From: Suilimivivens sp963650485
GTDB taxonomy: Bacteria; Bacillota; Clostridia; Lachnospirales; Lachnospiraceae
Length of the DNA: 64,000 nt
NCBI GenBank assembly: GCA_963650485.1
Contig: CAVJLN010000008.1
Location: forward strand, 7,965-71,964
Reading direction: 5' to 3'
Below, one piece after another: positions 8,276 through 16,944 of the stretch; the stretch's first letter is position 1, and every line of letters begins with the position of its first letter. Below the pieces are notes generated by a model, which saw nothing but the letters and a program-made list of their open reading frames with translations, ran no database searches and had not been told where the DNA came from. The position numbers were made by a program, and so were the translations under genes.

Positions 8276-8370
8276 TTTTGAAATAACTACACTTAGCATA
8301 ATACTATTATTTCAAAAAGTCACTCCGTTTTTGAAATATATCGCATCAAGCAATACTCTTTATTTCAAAA
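8276..8370. promoter_or_regulatory. Two tandem inverted-repeat sites (four phased half-sites)
   Basis: TTTTGAAATA at 8276-8285 and its inverse TATTTCAAAA at 8308-8317 are separated by 22 bases. The same pair recurs at 8329-8338 and 8361-8370 with exactly the same 22-base gap. Half-site centres are 32, 21 and 32 bp apart, close to 3, 2 and 3 helical turns. The array lies between spoIVB and the S66 peptidase gene. No U-run follows on either strand, so a terminator is unlikely. No bound regulator can be named. Confidence 0.6.
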
Positions 8371-8385
8371 ACTATGGTTTGTTTC

Positions 8386-9720
8386 CTAATCATGTTCCAG
8401 CATCTCCTCAATAAAGATTCCATATCCTCTGGTGGCATCGCGGACAAGTACATGGGTGACTGCGCCAACCAGTTTTCCTTCCTGGATGATCGGGCTTCCA
8501 CTCATGCCCTGAACAATTCCTCCGGTGGCAGCCAGGAGTTCTTTATCGGTTACCTGCAGGACAATTCCACGATTCACATTGTCATTTTCGAGATTGATGT
8601 CCAGAATTTCAATGTCGTACCGCTTAAGCTCACCTCCGAGTGAGCAGATAATCTGTGCCGGGCCTTTCTTAATATCCTGTTTCAGACAGAGCTCCATATA
8701 TTCATTCGGATTTTCCTCAAAAAATTCCAGTGAACAATCTCCAAAAATTCCCCTCAACGTATTCTCCGAAATCCGTCCCATAACATTCCGGTCATCATAT
8801 TCAATAAATCCTGTCAGTTCTCCCGGACTTCCGCTGCTTCCTCTGGTAATTCCGATAATCTCCGTGTGATACAGCTTTCCTTCTCCCAGATCCATGAGTG
8901 TACTCGTATCCACATCATTGATTCCGTGTCCCAGTGCGCCGAAATGACCCTGTTCATCCACATAAGTCATGGTTCCGACTCCCTGTGCGTTATCTCTCAC
9001 CCAGATACCCAGCTTATACTCGCCGCCCTGATCGGCCTGCGGTTCAATACGGACCGGAAGTTCATTTTCACCCCTGCGGATTTTTAAAACAAGCGGCTGT
9101 CCTTCACAGTGCATCACATAATCCATCAATTCTGCCTTGCTTTCCACCTTTTCATCATTCATTTCCAGGATGTAATCGCCAGCCTGCAAAATATTTTTAG
9201 CCGGTGCGCACATCTGCCCGGTTTCATTCTCGTAGCTCCCCACACCAACCACCAGAATTCCGTTAGTTTCTACGTAAATACCGATCGGAATTCCCACAGG
9301 CTTCAGCATCACATCCGGAATCACCTCAACATTCACATTCTTAAAAGGAACTACCCCAAACAGCTTTAGATCCATACGATAACTGTTCACCTGTTTTGCT
9401 TTTAATGTCACCGTTTTCTTAAGGTCGATCTGCAGACCTTTTCGGCTTTTCCCCTCTGGTTTTCTCTGTTTTCCGATGGTTCCGCTTGTCTCCACCGCTT
9501 CCTTATACAGTTCTCCCGAAACCGGCACATACAGCTGAAGCTTCTGATCTACTCCGGCTTTCATCATAATCGTAGACGGCACGCGGTTCCAGATCAATAA
9601 ATAACCGGTAAGCAATACCGCCAGAACTCCGGATCCCAGTAACAGAAAGAGAAACCGCCGGTATCTGGTGATCCGAAGTCTGTATATTCTGTTTTCTATC
9701 TCTAAATCATTGTCCGGCAT
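8386..9720 (-). CDS. spoIVB: SpoIVB signalling serine peptidase (family S55)
   Basis: A 444-residue protein that in Bacillus is made in the forespore, crosses the inner forespore membrane and cleaves SpoIVFA, triggering pro-sigma-K processing. A transmembrane segment lies at about residues 22-45. A PDZ domain follows around 140-220, with the typical GIYVETNGILVVGVG lead-in. The S55 peptidase domain has its histidine in FGALGHGI and its serine in GIVQGMSGSPII near the C-terminus. The start at 9720 has AAGGAGGG at ideal spacing; an earlier in-frame codon lies in repeat sequence and is rejected. The gene follows the recN terminator and a structured repeat, so it must have its own promoter, presumably forespore-specific, though none was recognised with confidence. 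Confidence 0.96.
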   Translation of the reverse strand: MPDNDLEIENRIYRLRITRYRRFLFLLLGSGVLAVLLTGYLLIWNRVPSTIMMKAGVDQKLQLYVPVSGELYKEAVETSGTIGKQRKPEGKSRKGLQIDLKKTVTLKAKQVNSYRMDLKLFGVVPFKNVNVEVIPDVMLKPVGIPIGIYVETNGILVVGVGSYENETGQMCAPAKNILQAGDYILEMNDEKVESKAELMDYVMHCEGQPLVLKIRRGENELPVRIEPQADQGGEYKLGIWVRDNAQGVGTMTYVDEQGHFGALGHGINDVDTSTLMDLGEGKLYHTEIIGITRGSSGSPGELTGFIEYDDRNVMGRISENTLRGIFGDCSLEFFEENPNEYMELCLKQDIKKGPAQIICSLGGELKRYDIEILDINLENDNVNRGIVLQVTDKELLAATGGIVQGMSGSPIIQEGKLVGAVTHVLVRDATRGYGIFIEEMLEHD

Positions 9721-9776
9721 AGATCCCTCCTTACTGGCTCGCACTAACCTCAAGCTATGTCTTCGACTTGCTCATG

Positions 9777-9895
9777 CTCTACACTACCTGCTGCACTAAA
9801 TTCGTGCTTCACTCACGCTCGCTCTCATAAAGTGCACAGGTATGGTTCGCACTAAGTTCATCCTTCGCATTCGGCTCGGATTCACTAAGTGCTCT
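9777..9895 (-). repeat. GCACTTAG structured repeat, copy A
   Basis: A 119-bp segment clearly similar to 40656-40775. Both copies start, on the minus strand, with AGAGCACTTAG and share a core around CACCTGTGCACTT-like and CTGCTGCACTAAA blocks. The first 44 bases fold into a long hairpin closed by GCACT/AGTGC. Two helix positions differ between copies by compensatory pair changes. It lies between the recN terminator and the spoIVB ribosome-binding site. The adjoining 9730-9776 contains a further GCACTAAC-type half-unit, so the element may be larger. Confidence 0.75.
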
Positions 9896-9900
9896 GCACA

Positions 9901-9934
9901 ATAAAAGAACACATTAAAATGAAATGTGTTCTTT
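9901..9934 (-). terminator. Intrinsic terminator of the asp23-recN operon
   Basis: The stem GAACACATT / AATGTGTTC with an 8-base loop is followed on the minus strand by TTTTATT. It lies about 50 bases past the recN stop. The plus-strand side also has a CTTTCTT run, so weak activity in the other direction is possible. Confidence 0.8.
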
Positions 9935-9981
9935 CTTAGTATGTTCGGTTATTCTATTTTTACGCGGACAAATCCTTCCAA

Positions 9982-11673
9982 TTATGAGACAGATTCTTTG
10001 GCTTTCTGCGCCGTTATTTTCATCTCCTTTGCATTAGAGATCGCGGCTTCACTCACTTCTTCACTTCCTAAGAGACGCGCAAGCTCCTTTAAAGAAGCTT
10101 CCTCGGAAAGCTTCGTAAGATCGGTGACCGTCCTGTTTTCTTTTACGGATTTTTCAATCAAAAAATGGGTATCTGCCATGGCTGCAATCTGTGGCAGATG
10201 GGTGATGCAGATGATCTGTTTGTCCCTGGAAAGCTGTCCCATTTTTTCGGAAACCTTCCATGCGGTCTTGCCGCTGATTCCGGTGTCAATTTCATCAAAA
10301 ATCAAGGTCGCGGTATCTTCTTTATCGGCAAATACAGTCTTAAATGCAAGCATGATCCGTGATAATTCACCACCGCTTGCCACCTGCCAGATCGGCCGCA
10401 TGGCTTCACCTGGATTTACCGAAATCAAAAACTCGATCTTATCATACCCATCTGCATGAAAATGATCCGGATCGGAGGTTACTTCGATGTCAAACTGAAC
10501 GTCCATAAAGTTCAGGTCAATCATCGCTGCCTTTAACCTTCGGCTTAACGGTTCTGCCGCCTCTTTCCGTAATCCGGAAAGTGTTTCACAAATTTCCAGA
10601 ATATGCAGCTTCTTATCTTCGATCTGCTGCTTTAGCTGTTCTATATAAAATTCATAATTGCCAAGCTGTTCGAGCTTTTCCTGCTTCTGCTCATAAGAAG
10701 TAAGAATATCCGCAACGGTATTTCCGTATTTGCTTTTCAGATGGTTGATGAGATTCAGGCGTTCTTCCACCGCTGCAAACTCTTCTTCTTCGAAATTCAG
10801 GCTGTCGCTGTACTCGGAAAGAGCACGGTTAAAATCATTGAGCAGACTGTCGATTTCAGATAACTGTCCACTAAGAGCATCCAGCTCCTCATCCAGATTC
10901 TGCACATTCTTAAGCTCCCGCATTGCTCGTCCCAGTGCATTGCCGGCACTTTCCTCTTCCTCGTAACCGGTCATGATATAAGCGCCTGTCACGGCCTCTT
11001 GGATACGTCTTGCGTGAGTCAGCTTCTGGTACTGCTTTTCAAGTTCTTCATCCTCACCCTTTTGCAGGGAAGCGGTTTCAATTTCATTTACTTCAAAGGA
11101 AAGAAGATCTGCCTCCCGTTTCCGCATCTCTTCATTCATATCCTGTTCATCAAGCTGCTGTTTCAGCTCCTGATACTGTCGTAATTCTTCCCTGAGTGTT
11201 TCCTTACACTTAAAAGCCTGTGATCCAATATACTGATCCAGCATTCTTCCGTAAGATAACGGCTTTAACAGCGTCTGGTGCTCATGCTGTCCGTACATGT
11301 CCATGAGACACCCGGAAAGCTCTTTTAGCTGGCTGACACTCACCGTTTCGCCATTGATCCGGCAGATGCTCTTGCCCGGCATAAGCTTCCGCTGCAAAAG
11401 CAGTGTTCCGTCATTCTCCATCGGAAGCCCCATCTCTTCGATCTGCTTTTTCTGAATGTCATTTAAGGAAAACAGAAGTTCAATGAGGGCATAATCTGCC
11501 CCGCTCCGGATGCTGTCTTTATCTGCCTTTGCACCAAGTGCCAGATGAATGGAACCCAGTACAATGGATTTACCGGCACCGGTCTCACCCGTAAGGATAT
11601 TTAACCCTTTCGTAAAGGTAATCTCCTGTTCTTCGATCAGTGCCAGATTTTTTACGTGTAAATTTTCAAGCAT
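9982..11673 (-). CDS. recN: DNA repair ATPase RecN
   Basis: A 563-residue SMC-like ATPase that acts early at double-strand breaks. Walker A GETGAGKS lies near residues 30-37. A long coiled coil fills about 150-370 with many E/K/Q heptads. The C-terminal half has the signature VASGGELSRIMLAFK, Walker B LIFDEIDTGISG, and the D-loop/His region ICITHLPQIAAMAD. Start 11673 has AGGAGG seven bases upstream; a longer frame upstream lacks a site. It is the last gene of the asp23-recN operon, 53 bases after argR, and is followed by a terminator. The argR-recN-spoIVB order is conserved in Firmicutes and is preserved here. Confidence 0.97.
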   Translation of the reverse strand: MLENLHVKNLALIEEQEITFTKGLNILTGETGAGKSIVLGSIHLALGAKADKDSIRSGADYALIELLFSLNDIQKKQIEEMGLPMENDGTLLLQRKLMPGKSICRINGETVSVSQLKELSGCLMDMYGQHEHQTLLKPLSYGRMLDQYIGSQAFKCKETLREELRQYQELKQQLDEQDMNEEMRKREADLLSFEVNEIETASLQKGEDEELEKQYQKLTHARRIQEAVTGAYIMTGYEEEESAGNALGRAMRELKNVQNLDEELDALSGQLSEIDSLLNDFNRALSEYSDSLNFEEEEFAAVEERLNLINHLKSKYGNTVADILTSYEQKQEKLEQLGNYEFYIEQLKQQIEDKKLHILEICETLSGLRKEAAEPLSRRLKAAMIDLNFMDVQFDIEVTSDPDHFHADGYDKIEFLISVNPGEAMRPIWQVASGGELSRIMLAFKTVFADKEDTATLIFDEIDTGISGKTAWKVSEKMGQLSRDKQIICITHLPQIAAMADTHFLIEKSVKENRTVTDLTKLSEEASLKELARLLGSEEVSEAAISNAKEMKITAQKAKESVS

Positions 11674-11726
11674 TGCTTTTCCTCCTATGCTCCTTCTCTC
11701 AAAGCGCATAATAGGTTGGTTCTATC

Positions 11727-12179
11727 TTAATTTTCCATAGCTTCTTTGATATTCTCCATGGTCTTTATGGCATCCGCTTCATTGTGCAGCACCAGCATAA
11801 TCGTATCATCGCCTGCGATACAACCAACGATCTCCTTAAGCTTCATGGCATCAATGGCTGCCGCAACGGCCATCGCCATACCGGATACGGTTTTCACCAC
11901 AAGGATATTCTGTGCAACATCCATGGAAACATACCCATCCTTCAATACCCGGATATACTTGTCGCTTAAGTAATGATCGCTATGTACCAGAATCGTGTAT
12001 TTCTGTCTGCCATTACCCGTCGGAACCTTCGTAAGCTTCAACTCCCGAATGTCTCTGGAAACAGTCGCCTGAGTCACATCAAAGCCGGCTTCCTTCAGCT
12101 TCTCTGCCAGCTCATCCTGCGTTTCAATCTCGTACTGCTCCACCAGTTCCTTCAGCTTCTGATGTCTGTTTTTCTTCAT
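11727..12179 (-). CDS. argR: Arginine repressor ArgR
   Basis: A 150-residue transcription regulator. The N-terminal winged helix-turn-helix (about residues 5-70) has the family pattern TQDELAEKL ... VTQATVSRDIRELKL. The C-terminal hexamerisation and arginine-binding domain contains VGCIAGDDTIMLVLH, where the paired aspartates contact arginine. ArgR hexamers with bound arginine repress arginine biosynthesis and activate catabolism. It is 14 bases after nadK and 53 before recN. Conservation of the argR-recN pair is widespread and does not imply that recN is arginine-controlled. No arginine genes are in this window. Confidence 0.96.
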   Translation of the reverse strand: MKKNRHQKLKELVEQYEIETQDELAEKLKEAGFDVTQATVSRDIRELKLTKVPTGNGRQKYTILVHSDHYLSDKYIRVLKDGYVSMDVAQNILVVKTVSGMAMAVAAAIDAMKLKEIVGCIAGDDTIMLVLHNEADAIKTMENIKEAMEN

Positions 12180-12193
12180 AACCCCGTACCTTT

Positions 12194-13051
12194 CTAGAAT
12201 TCACCCAATTTCTTATTTAATATTTCAAGAAAACTTTCTTTATGCAGCTTAATAATGCCTGTTGTTTTCTCAGACTGTACGATTTCTACCCGGTCTCCTG
12301 CCTCAAGTGTAATCTGGTGTCCCCCATCAAAAATCACTTCGATTCCGCCTGCCGGAACCGGCTTCCTGCGCTCCTCCACTTCAATCCGTATCTGATCCTC
12401 CGCAGAAAATACAATGCTCCGGTTCTGCATAGAATGCGGACAGATCGGTGTAAGTACCATCAGCTTTGCACAGGGATTCACAATCGGTCCGCCCGCCGAC
12501 AGGCTGTAGCCGGTAGAGCCGGTTGGTGTTGCAACCAGAATTCCATCTGCGTGATAACAGTGCAGATGCTTTTCATTTACAAAAATATTATAGGAATTGA
12601 TCTGCAAGGATCCTCTTCTTGTAATGACAATATCATTTAATGCCTGAAAGGTTTCCTTCCGCTTCGTACCGGAATAAACCGATCCGGAAAGCATCATCCG
12701 CTGTTCAATTTCAAAGTGATCCGAAAGCAGCTGGTCAAGAGAAGCTTCCAGATCATTCCGGTTGACCTCTGAAAGAAATCCAAGAGTTCCAAGGTTAATT
12801 CCAACGAGCGGAATCTCCGTATCAATGAGATCGATTGCCGCCTGCAGCATCGTTCCGTCCCCGCCTAATACAATGGCACATTCGGTATCTTCTGGAACGC
12901 ATCCGGCCTGTGTATAACTGCTTCCTTCTTCGGGAAGCTCCTCTTCTACGATACATTCTGCCCCATGTGACGTCAGGTAATCCCGGATCCGGTTCGTCAC
13001 CTGCAGATCTTTATCCTTTGTCCGATTCGTAATTATAATAAAGTTTTTCAC
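12194..13051 (-). CDS. nadK: NAD kinase NadK
   Basis: A 285-residue ATP-NAD kinase forming NADP. The diagnostic GGDGT motif is at about residues 64-68 (VLGGDGTMLQAA). The second conserved region is GILVATPTGSTGYSLSAGGP around 170-190. Initiation is at GTG 13049-13051, whose G is also the last base of the tlyA stop TAG; a GGAG lies upstream. That one-base overlap implies strict translational coupling with tlyA. Position in the dxs-tlyA-nadK-argR-recN order is typical of clostridia. Confidence 0.96.
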   Translation of the reverse strand: MKNFIIITNRTKDKDLQVTNRIRDYLTSHGAECIVEEELPEEGSSYTQAGCVPEDTECAIVLGGDGTMLQAAIDLIDTEIPLVGINLGTLGFLSEVNRNDLEASLDQLLSDHFEIEQRMMLSGSVYSGTKRKETFQALNDIVITRRGSLQINSYNIFVNEKHLHCYHADGILVATPTGSTGYSLSAGGPIVNPCAKLMVLTPICPHSMQNRSIVFSAEDQIRIEVEERRKPVPAGGIEVIFDGGHQITLEAGDRVEIVQSEKTTGIIKLHKESFLEILNKKLGEF

Positions 13052-13875
13052 TATTTCTCCAAATCCAAATGTGCTTCTTTCACAATTTCTTTGATTTTCT
13101 TATCAAAAACTTCCAGAATCTCCGGATAAACCATCCGTTCCGGATTCTTCTTCAAATGAATGAGATACTCAATATTGCCTTCCGGTCCGCGGATCGGAGA
13201 ATAGGACAGATCCAGTACTTCAAAGGAAACCTCATCTGCATGACGGACAATCTTTGCAATTACCTCCTCATGCACCTTCGGATCCCGCACAACGCCTTTC
13301 TTTCCAACCTTTTCCCTGCCGGCTTCAAACTGTGGCTTAATGAGCGCCACCATTTCTCCCTGCTCCTTTAATAATGCATACGCAGGCGTCAGAATTTTAT
13401 CTAAAGAAATAAAGGACACATCGACCGATGCAAAATCAAGTACATCCGAAATATCCTCCGGTGTCATATAGCGGAAATTGGTCTTTTCCATGCAGACAAC
13501 CCGTTCGTCCTGACGTAATTTCCAGTCCAGCTGTCCGTAGCCCACATCCACGGAATACACCTTCGCGGCTCCGTTCTGTAACATACAATCGGTAAAGCCT
13601 CCTGTCGAAGCTCCGATATCCATACAGATCTTATCGGTTAGTGTGATCGGGAAGATCTTAAGCGCCTTTTCCAGCTTCAGCCCTCCCCGGCTCACATAGG
13701 GCAGTGCATGTCCTCTTACCTCAATCTGTGCACTTTCTTCGTCAAAGACAGAACCTGCCTTGTCTTCCTTTTGTCCATCCACATAGACGCTTCCGGCCAT
13801 GATGACTGCCTTGGCCTTTTCCCTTGAAGGAGCCAGGCCCTTCTTTATAAGAAGCACATCCAGTCGTTCTTTCAT
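13051..13875 (-). CDS. tlyA: TlyA-type rRNA 2'-O-methyltransferase (S4/FtsJ)
   Basis: A 274-residue protein with an N-terminal S4 RNA-binding domain (ERLDVLLIKKGLAPSREKAK, residues 2-60) and a Rossmann FtsJ-like methyltransferase domain. SAM-binding elements are CMDIGASTGGFTDCML around 84-99 and VYSVDVGYGQL after it. Mycobacterial TlyA methylates 16S C1409 and 23S C1920; the activity of this clostridial homologue is inferred. In the cluster it overlaps the dxs stop by four bases (ATGA) and shares a base with the nadK start, so all three are translationally coupled. Older annotations call it a haemolysin, which is not supported. Confidence 0.92.
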   Translation of the reverse strand: MKERLDVLLIKKGLAPSREKAKAVIMAGSVYVDGQKEDKAGSVFDEESAQIEVRGHALPYVSRGGLKLEKALKIFPITLTDKICMDIGASTGGFTDCMLQNGAAKVYSVDVGYGQLDWKLRQDERVVCMEKTNFRYMTPEDISDVLDFASVDVSFISLDKILTPAYALLKEQGEMVALIKPQFEAGREKVGKKGVVRDPKVHEEVIAKIVRHADEVSFEVLDLSYSPIRGPEGNIEYLIHLKKNPERMVYPEILEVFDKKIKEIVKEAHLDLEK

Positions 13876-15737
13876 AAAAGATCAACCATCTCTTTCCGTA
13901 TTCTCGAAGTAATGGATTCTGCATCAATTCCGGTTTCATGCTTGAGCAGATCCACATTTCCATGTTCCACAAAGTCATCGGGAAGCGCTACATTCAGCAG
14001 CACGCTTTCGTTTTCCAGCGTGTCAAAGTATTCACGCACCTTCTCACCGAAGCCGCCGCTTGCCACATTCTCTTCCATGGTAACCACCATGCGGTGATTT
14101 CTTGCAGCCCATTCTACCGCTTTTTCATCAATCGGCTTTACAAACCGCGCATTCACGATGCTGCAGTCAATATCATATTCCTTTAACAGTTCCCGGACAG
14201 CAAGCGCGGTAACCACCATGCTGCCTACCGCAAGCAGGCACACCTCGCCCTCTGCATAAAGCAGCTCTGCCTTGCCAAGCTCGATCGGTGCCCGGAATTC
14301 CTTTAACCCTGAGTATGCTTCGCCACGCGGATAACGCACAGCCACCGGAGCCTCCATCGCAAGGGCGTATTTCATCATATCGGAAAGCTCCCATTTATTC
14401 TTCGGAGCCATAATATGCATATTCGGAATCGAGGATAAGTACGACAGGTCAAAAATCCCCTGATGCGTCTCACCGTCACTTCCCACAAGCCCCGCACGGT
14501 CAATGGCAAATACCACCGGCAGATTCTGTAAACAAACATCATGCAGAATCTGGTCGTAGGCTCTTTGCAGGAAGGAAGAATAAATTGCCACAATCGGTTT
14601 CATGCCGCCTGCTGCAAGTCCTGCTGCAAACGTAACGGCATGCTCTTCAGCTATTCCCACATCAAAAAACCGATCCGGATAGACGTTCCGGAAACGCTTT
14701 AATCCGGTTCCATCCGGCATGGCTGCTGTAATGGCTACCACACGCTCATCTCGGGAAGCCAGCTTTAACATCACCGTGGAAAAGATATCGGTATAATTTG
14801 CCGCCGTACGTGCTTTTAACGGAAGTCCGGTTTCCACATCGAACGGCTCTGTTCCATGAAATCTTGCCGGATGACGCTCTGCCGGTGTAAAGCCTCTGCC
14901 CTTATCCGTAATCACATGAACTATGACCGCTTTACGTATTCTTCTGGCTTCCTGGAAGGTGCGCACCAGTGCGTTGACATCATGACCATCTACCGGCCCC
15001 AAGTATGTGATTCCCATATCCTCAAACAGCATACCAGGAACCACCATCTGCTTAAACATATTCTTAAACCGGCGGATCTTATTCGCAACCTTATCTCCGT
15101 TCGGCATATCCATAATCGTGTTATAAACACCGTCTCTTAGATTCAGATAGCTGTCTGCAGTACGTACACTGTTTAAATACTTCGACATTCCACCGACATT
15201 TTCAGAAATCGACATATTGTTGTCGTTTAAGACAATGATGTAATTTGTTTCCAGCTTTGCCGCATTATTCAATGCTTCATATGCCATACCGCCCGTCAGG
15301 GAGCCATCCCCGATGACAGCAACAATCGTATTATTTTCACCCTTTAAATCTCTGGCCTTCACAAGACCTAAGCCTGCGGAAATCGAGGTTGAGCTGTGTC
15401 CGGTATTAAAGCAGTCACAGTCACTCTCCTTCGTTTTCGGAAAGCCGCTCATGCCACCAAATTTACGAAGCTTTTCAAAGCCTTCCTTTCTTCCTGTCAA
15501 AAGCTTGTGGGTATAAGACTGATGTCCTACATCCCAGATAATCTTATCCTCCGGCAGATTTAAAAAAAGATGCAGTGCCATTGTCAGCTCCACTGCTCCT
15601 AAATTGGACGCCAGATGTCCCCCGGTTTTGGAAATACTTTGAATTAAAAACTCCCGGATTTCTTCTGCCAGAGCATCATAACTCTCCGGAGGGATATTCT
15701 TAATATCATTTGCGTTCTTAATTTTCTCAAGTATCAT
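13872..15737 (-). CDS. dxs: 1-deoxy-D-xylulose-5-phosphate synthase
   Basis: A 621-residue thiamine diphosphate enzyme condensing pyruvate and glyceraldehyde-3-phosphate, the first step of the MEP isoprenoid pathway. The ThDP-binding motif starts with VIGDGSLTGGMAYEALNNA (about residues 148-166). The transketolase central domain holds FDVGIAEEHAVTFAAGLA around 365-382. The catalytic histidine near the N-terminus is in WDVGHQSYTHKLLTGR. Length is normal. It directly follows ispA, so two isoprenoid steps are co-transcribed with tlyA and nadK. Confidence 0.97.
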   Translation of the reverse strand: MILEKIKNANDIKNIPPESYDALAEEIREFLIQSISKTGGHLASNLGAVELTMALHLFLNLPEDKIIWDVGHQSYTHKLLTGRKEGFEKLRKFGGMSGFPKTKESDCDCFNTGHSSTSISAGLGLVKARDLKGENNTIVAVIGDGSLTGGMAYEALNNAAKLETNYIIVLNDNNMSISENVGGMSKYLNSVRTADSYLNLRDGVYNTIMDMPNGDKVANKIRRFKNMFKQMVVPGMLFEDMGITYLGPVDGHDVNALVRTFQEARRIRKAVIVHVITDKGRGFTPAERHPARFHGTEPFDVETGLPLKARTAANYTDIFSTVMLKLASRDERVVAITAAMPDGTGLKRFRNVYPDRFFDVGIAEEHAVTFAAGLAAGGMKPIVAIYSSFLQRAYDQILHDVCLQNLPVVFAIDRAGLVGSDGETHQGIFDLSYLSSIPNMHIMAPKNKWELSDMMKYALAMEAPVAVRYPRGEAYSGLKEFRAPIELGKAELLYAEGEVCLLAVGSMVVTALAVRELLKEYDIDCSIVNARFVKPIDEKAVEWAARNHRMVVTMEENVASGGFGEKVREYFDTLENESVLLNVALPDDFVEHGNVDLLKHETGIDAESITSRIRKEMVDLL

Positions 15738-15755
15738 CGTTTTCCCTGCTTTTCT

Positions 15756-16685
15756 CTATTTTTCCCGATTTACCAGCTGTTCTACCAGCTCTACCAAAAA
15801 CTCATTCTTCGTTTCAAAGGACTTAAGGATCTCTACCGCTTCCTCCGAAAGCTCCTTCACCTGCTGCTTCGATTCTTCGATGCCGTGAAGTGTTACATAG
15901 GTCAGCTTGTGATTCTTTTCATCACTTCCTACCGGCTTACCTAAAACCTCTGTCGTACTGGTAATATCCAGAATATCATCCTGTATCTGAAATGCGATGC
16001 CGATGTTGGAGGCAGCCCGTTCCATCTTCTCGATATCCGTCTGCGAAGCCCCTGCAAGTGCCGCTCCGATCATCATGGCACACTCTATCAGCGCTGCTGT
16101 TTTATGTTCGTGAATAAATAATAAAGAATCCTCGGTCAGATCGGTTCTGCCCTCTGCTTCGATATCCGCAGTCTGCCCACCGATCATACCGTAGATCCCG
16201 GCTTTCTTCGAAAGAATCTGCATGGCCTTTCCAACGGCCCTGTAGTTCTTTAACTGCTGTGCTGGAGCAGTGAAAGACTCCTCTTCCAGAATCTGAAAGG
16301 CCTGGGATGCAGTTTCAAATGCAAGATTCAATAACCCGTCACCTGCCAGAATTGCCATACATTCACCGTATACCTTCCAGGTGGTCAGCTTGCCTCTCCG
16401 GTATTCGTCATTATCCATTGCCGGAAGATCGTCATGTACCAGGGAATAATTGTGGATCATTTCCAGAGCCGCCATAAATGGCCAGATGACTTCTCCTTTT
16501 CCACCGAAAAGGGTAAAACTCTCCTTCATCAGAACGGGACGTAACCGCTTTCCTCCTGCCATGGCACTGTAGCACATGGCATCCATAACCGTCTTCTGAT
16601 AAGCCTCTTCCTTTGCCGGAAGATATTTCTGTAAAATTTCTTCTGCCTGTTTTGTTTTTGTTTCTAATTCTTCATGAAAGCTCAT
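15756..16685 (-). CDS. ispA: Polyprenyl synthetase, farnesyl/geranyl diphosphate synthase type
   Basis: A 309-residue trans-prenyltransferase. The first aspartate-rich motif is DDLPAMDND (about residues 84-92), with GGKRLRP upstream at 45-51. The second aspartate-rich motif is DDILD near 230. The ATG at 16683-16685 lies inside the end of xseB and is preceded by GGAGGATG; the longer upstream frame is simply xseB read in another frame. Overlap with xseB is 14 bases. The product, farnesyl diphosphate, feeds undecaprenyl phosphate and other isoprenoids. Chain length cannot be set from sequence alone, but the short residues before the first aspartate motif fit the short-chain bacterial type. Confidence 0.93.
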   Translation of the reverse strand: MSFHEELETKTKQAEEILQKYLPAKEEAYQKTVMDAMCYSAMAGGKRLRPVLMKESFTLFGGKGEVIWPFMAALEMIHNYSLVHDDLPAMDNDEYRRGKLTTWKVYGECMAILAGDGLLNLAFETASQAFQILEEESFTAPAQQLKNYRAVGKAMQILSKKAGIYGMIGGQTADIEAEGRTDLTEDSLLFIHEHKTAALIECAMMIGAALAGASQTDIEKMERAASNIGIAFQIQDDILDITSTTEVLGKPVGSDEKNHKLTYVTLHGIEESKQQVKELSEEAVEILKSFETKNEFLVELVEQLVNREK

Positions 16686-16902
16686 AGGTCGTTCCATCCT
16701 CCTGCAGCACAAGCACCTGCTTCTCCACACGGTCAATGGACTCGTTGCATTTCTTCAGCAATTTCATCCCCGACTGATAAATTTCAAAGGATTCCTCCAA
16801 AGAGACATCCTCCTGTTCCAGTTGTTCTATCGCTTCTTCAAGCTGCTCAAAAGCCTTTTCCAGAGAAAATGCTTCCTTCTGTTCTTTTTCTTCTTTTCCC
16901 AT
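16672..16902 (-). CDS. xseB: Exodeoxyribonuclease VII small subunit
   Basis: A 76-residue helical protein with the family pattern SLEKAFEQLEEAIEQLEQEDVSL... continuing to SFEIYQSGMKLLKKCN. It binds the large subunit XseA, and together they degrade single-stranded DNA to oligonucleotides. It follows xseA by 42 bases and overlaps ispA by 14. The tail ends in acidic and polar residues typical of the family. Expression level relative to XseA matters in characterised bacteria because excess XseA is toxic. Confidence 0.94.
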   Translation of the reverse strand: MGKEEKEQKEAFSLEKAFEQLEEAIEQLEQEDVSLEESFEIYQSGMKLLKKCNESIDRVEKQVLVLQEDGTTYELS

Positions 16903-16944
16903 TTTCTATCCTTCTCCCCGAGCTGCCATACTCATATGCTTCCT

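Noticed and set aside
8276..8370. Rho-independent terminators after spoIVB
   Set aside because: The stems are AT-rich with 22-base loops and no T-run follows on the relevant strand.
13051..13875. Haemolysin function for TlyA
   Set aside because: S4 and FtsJ methyltransferase motifs point to rRNA methylation; the haemolysin label is historical.
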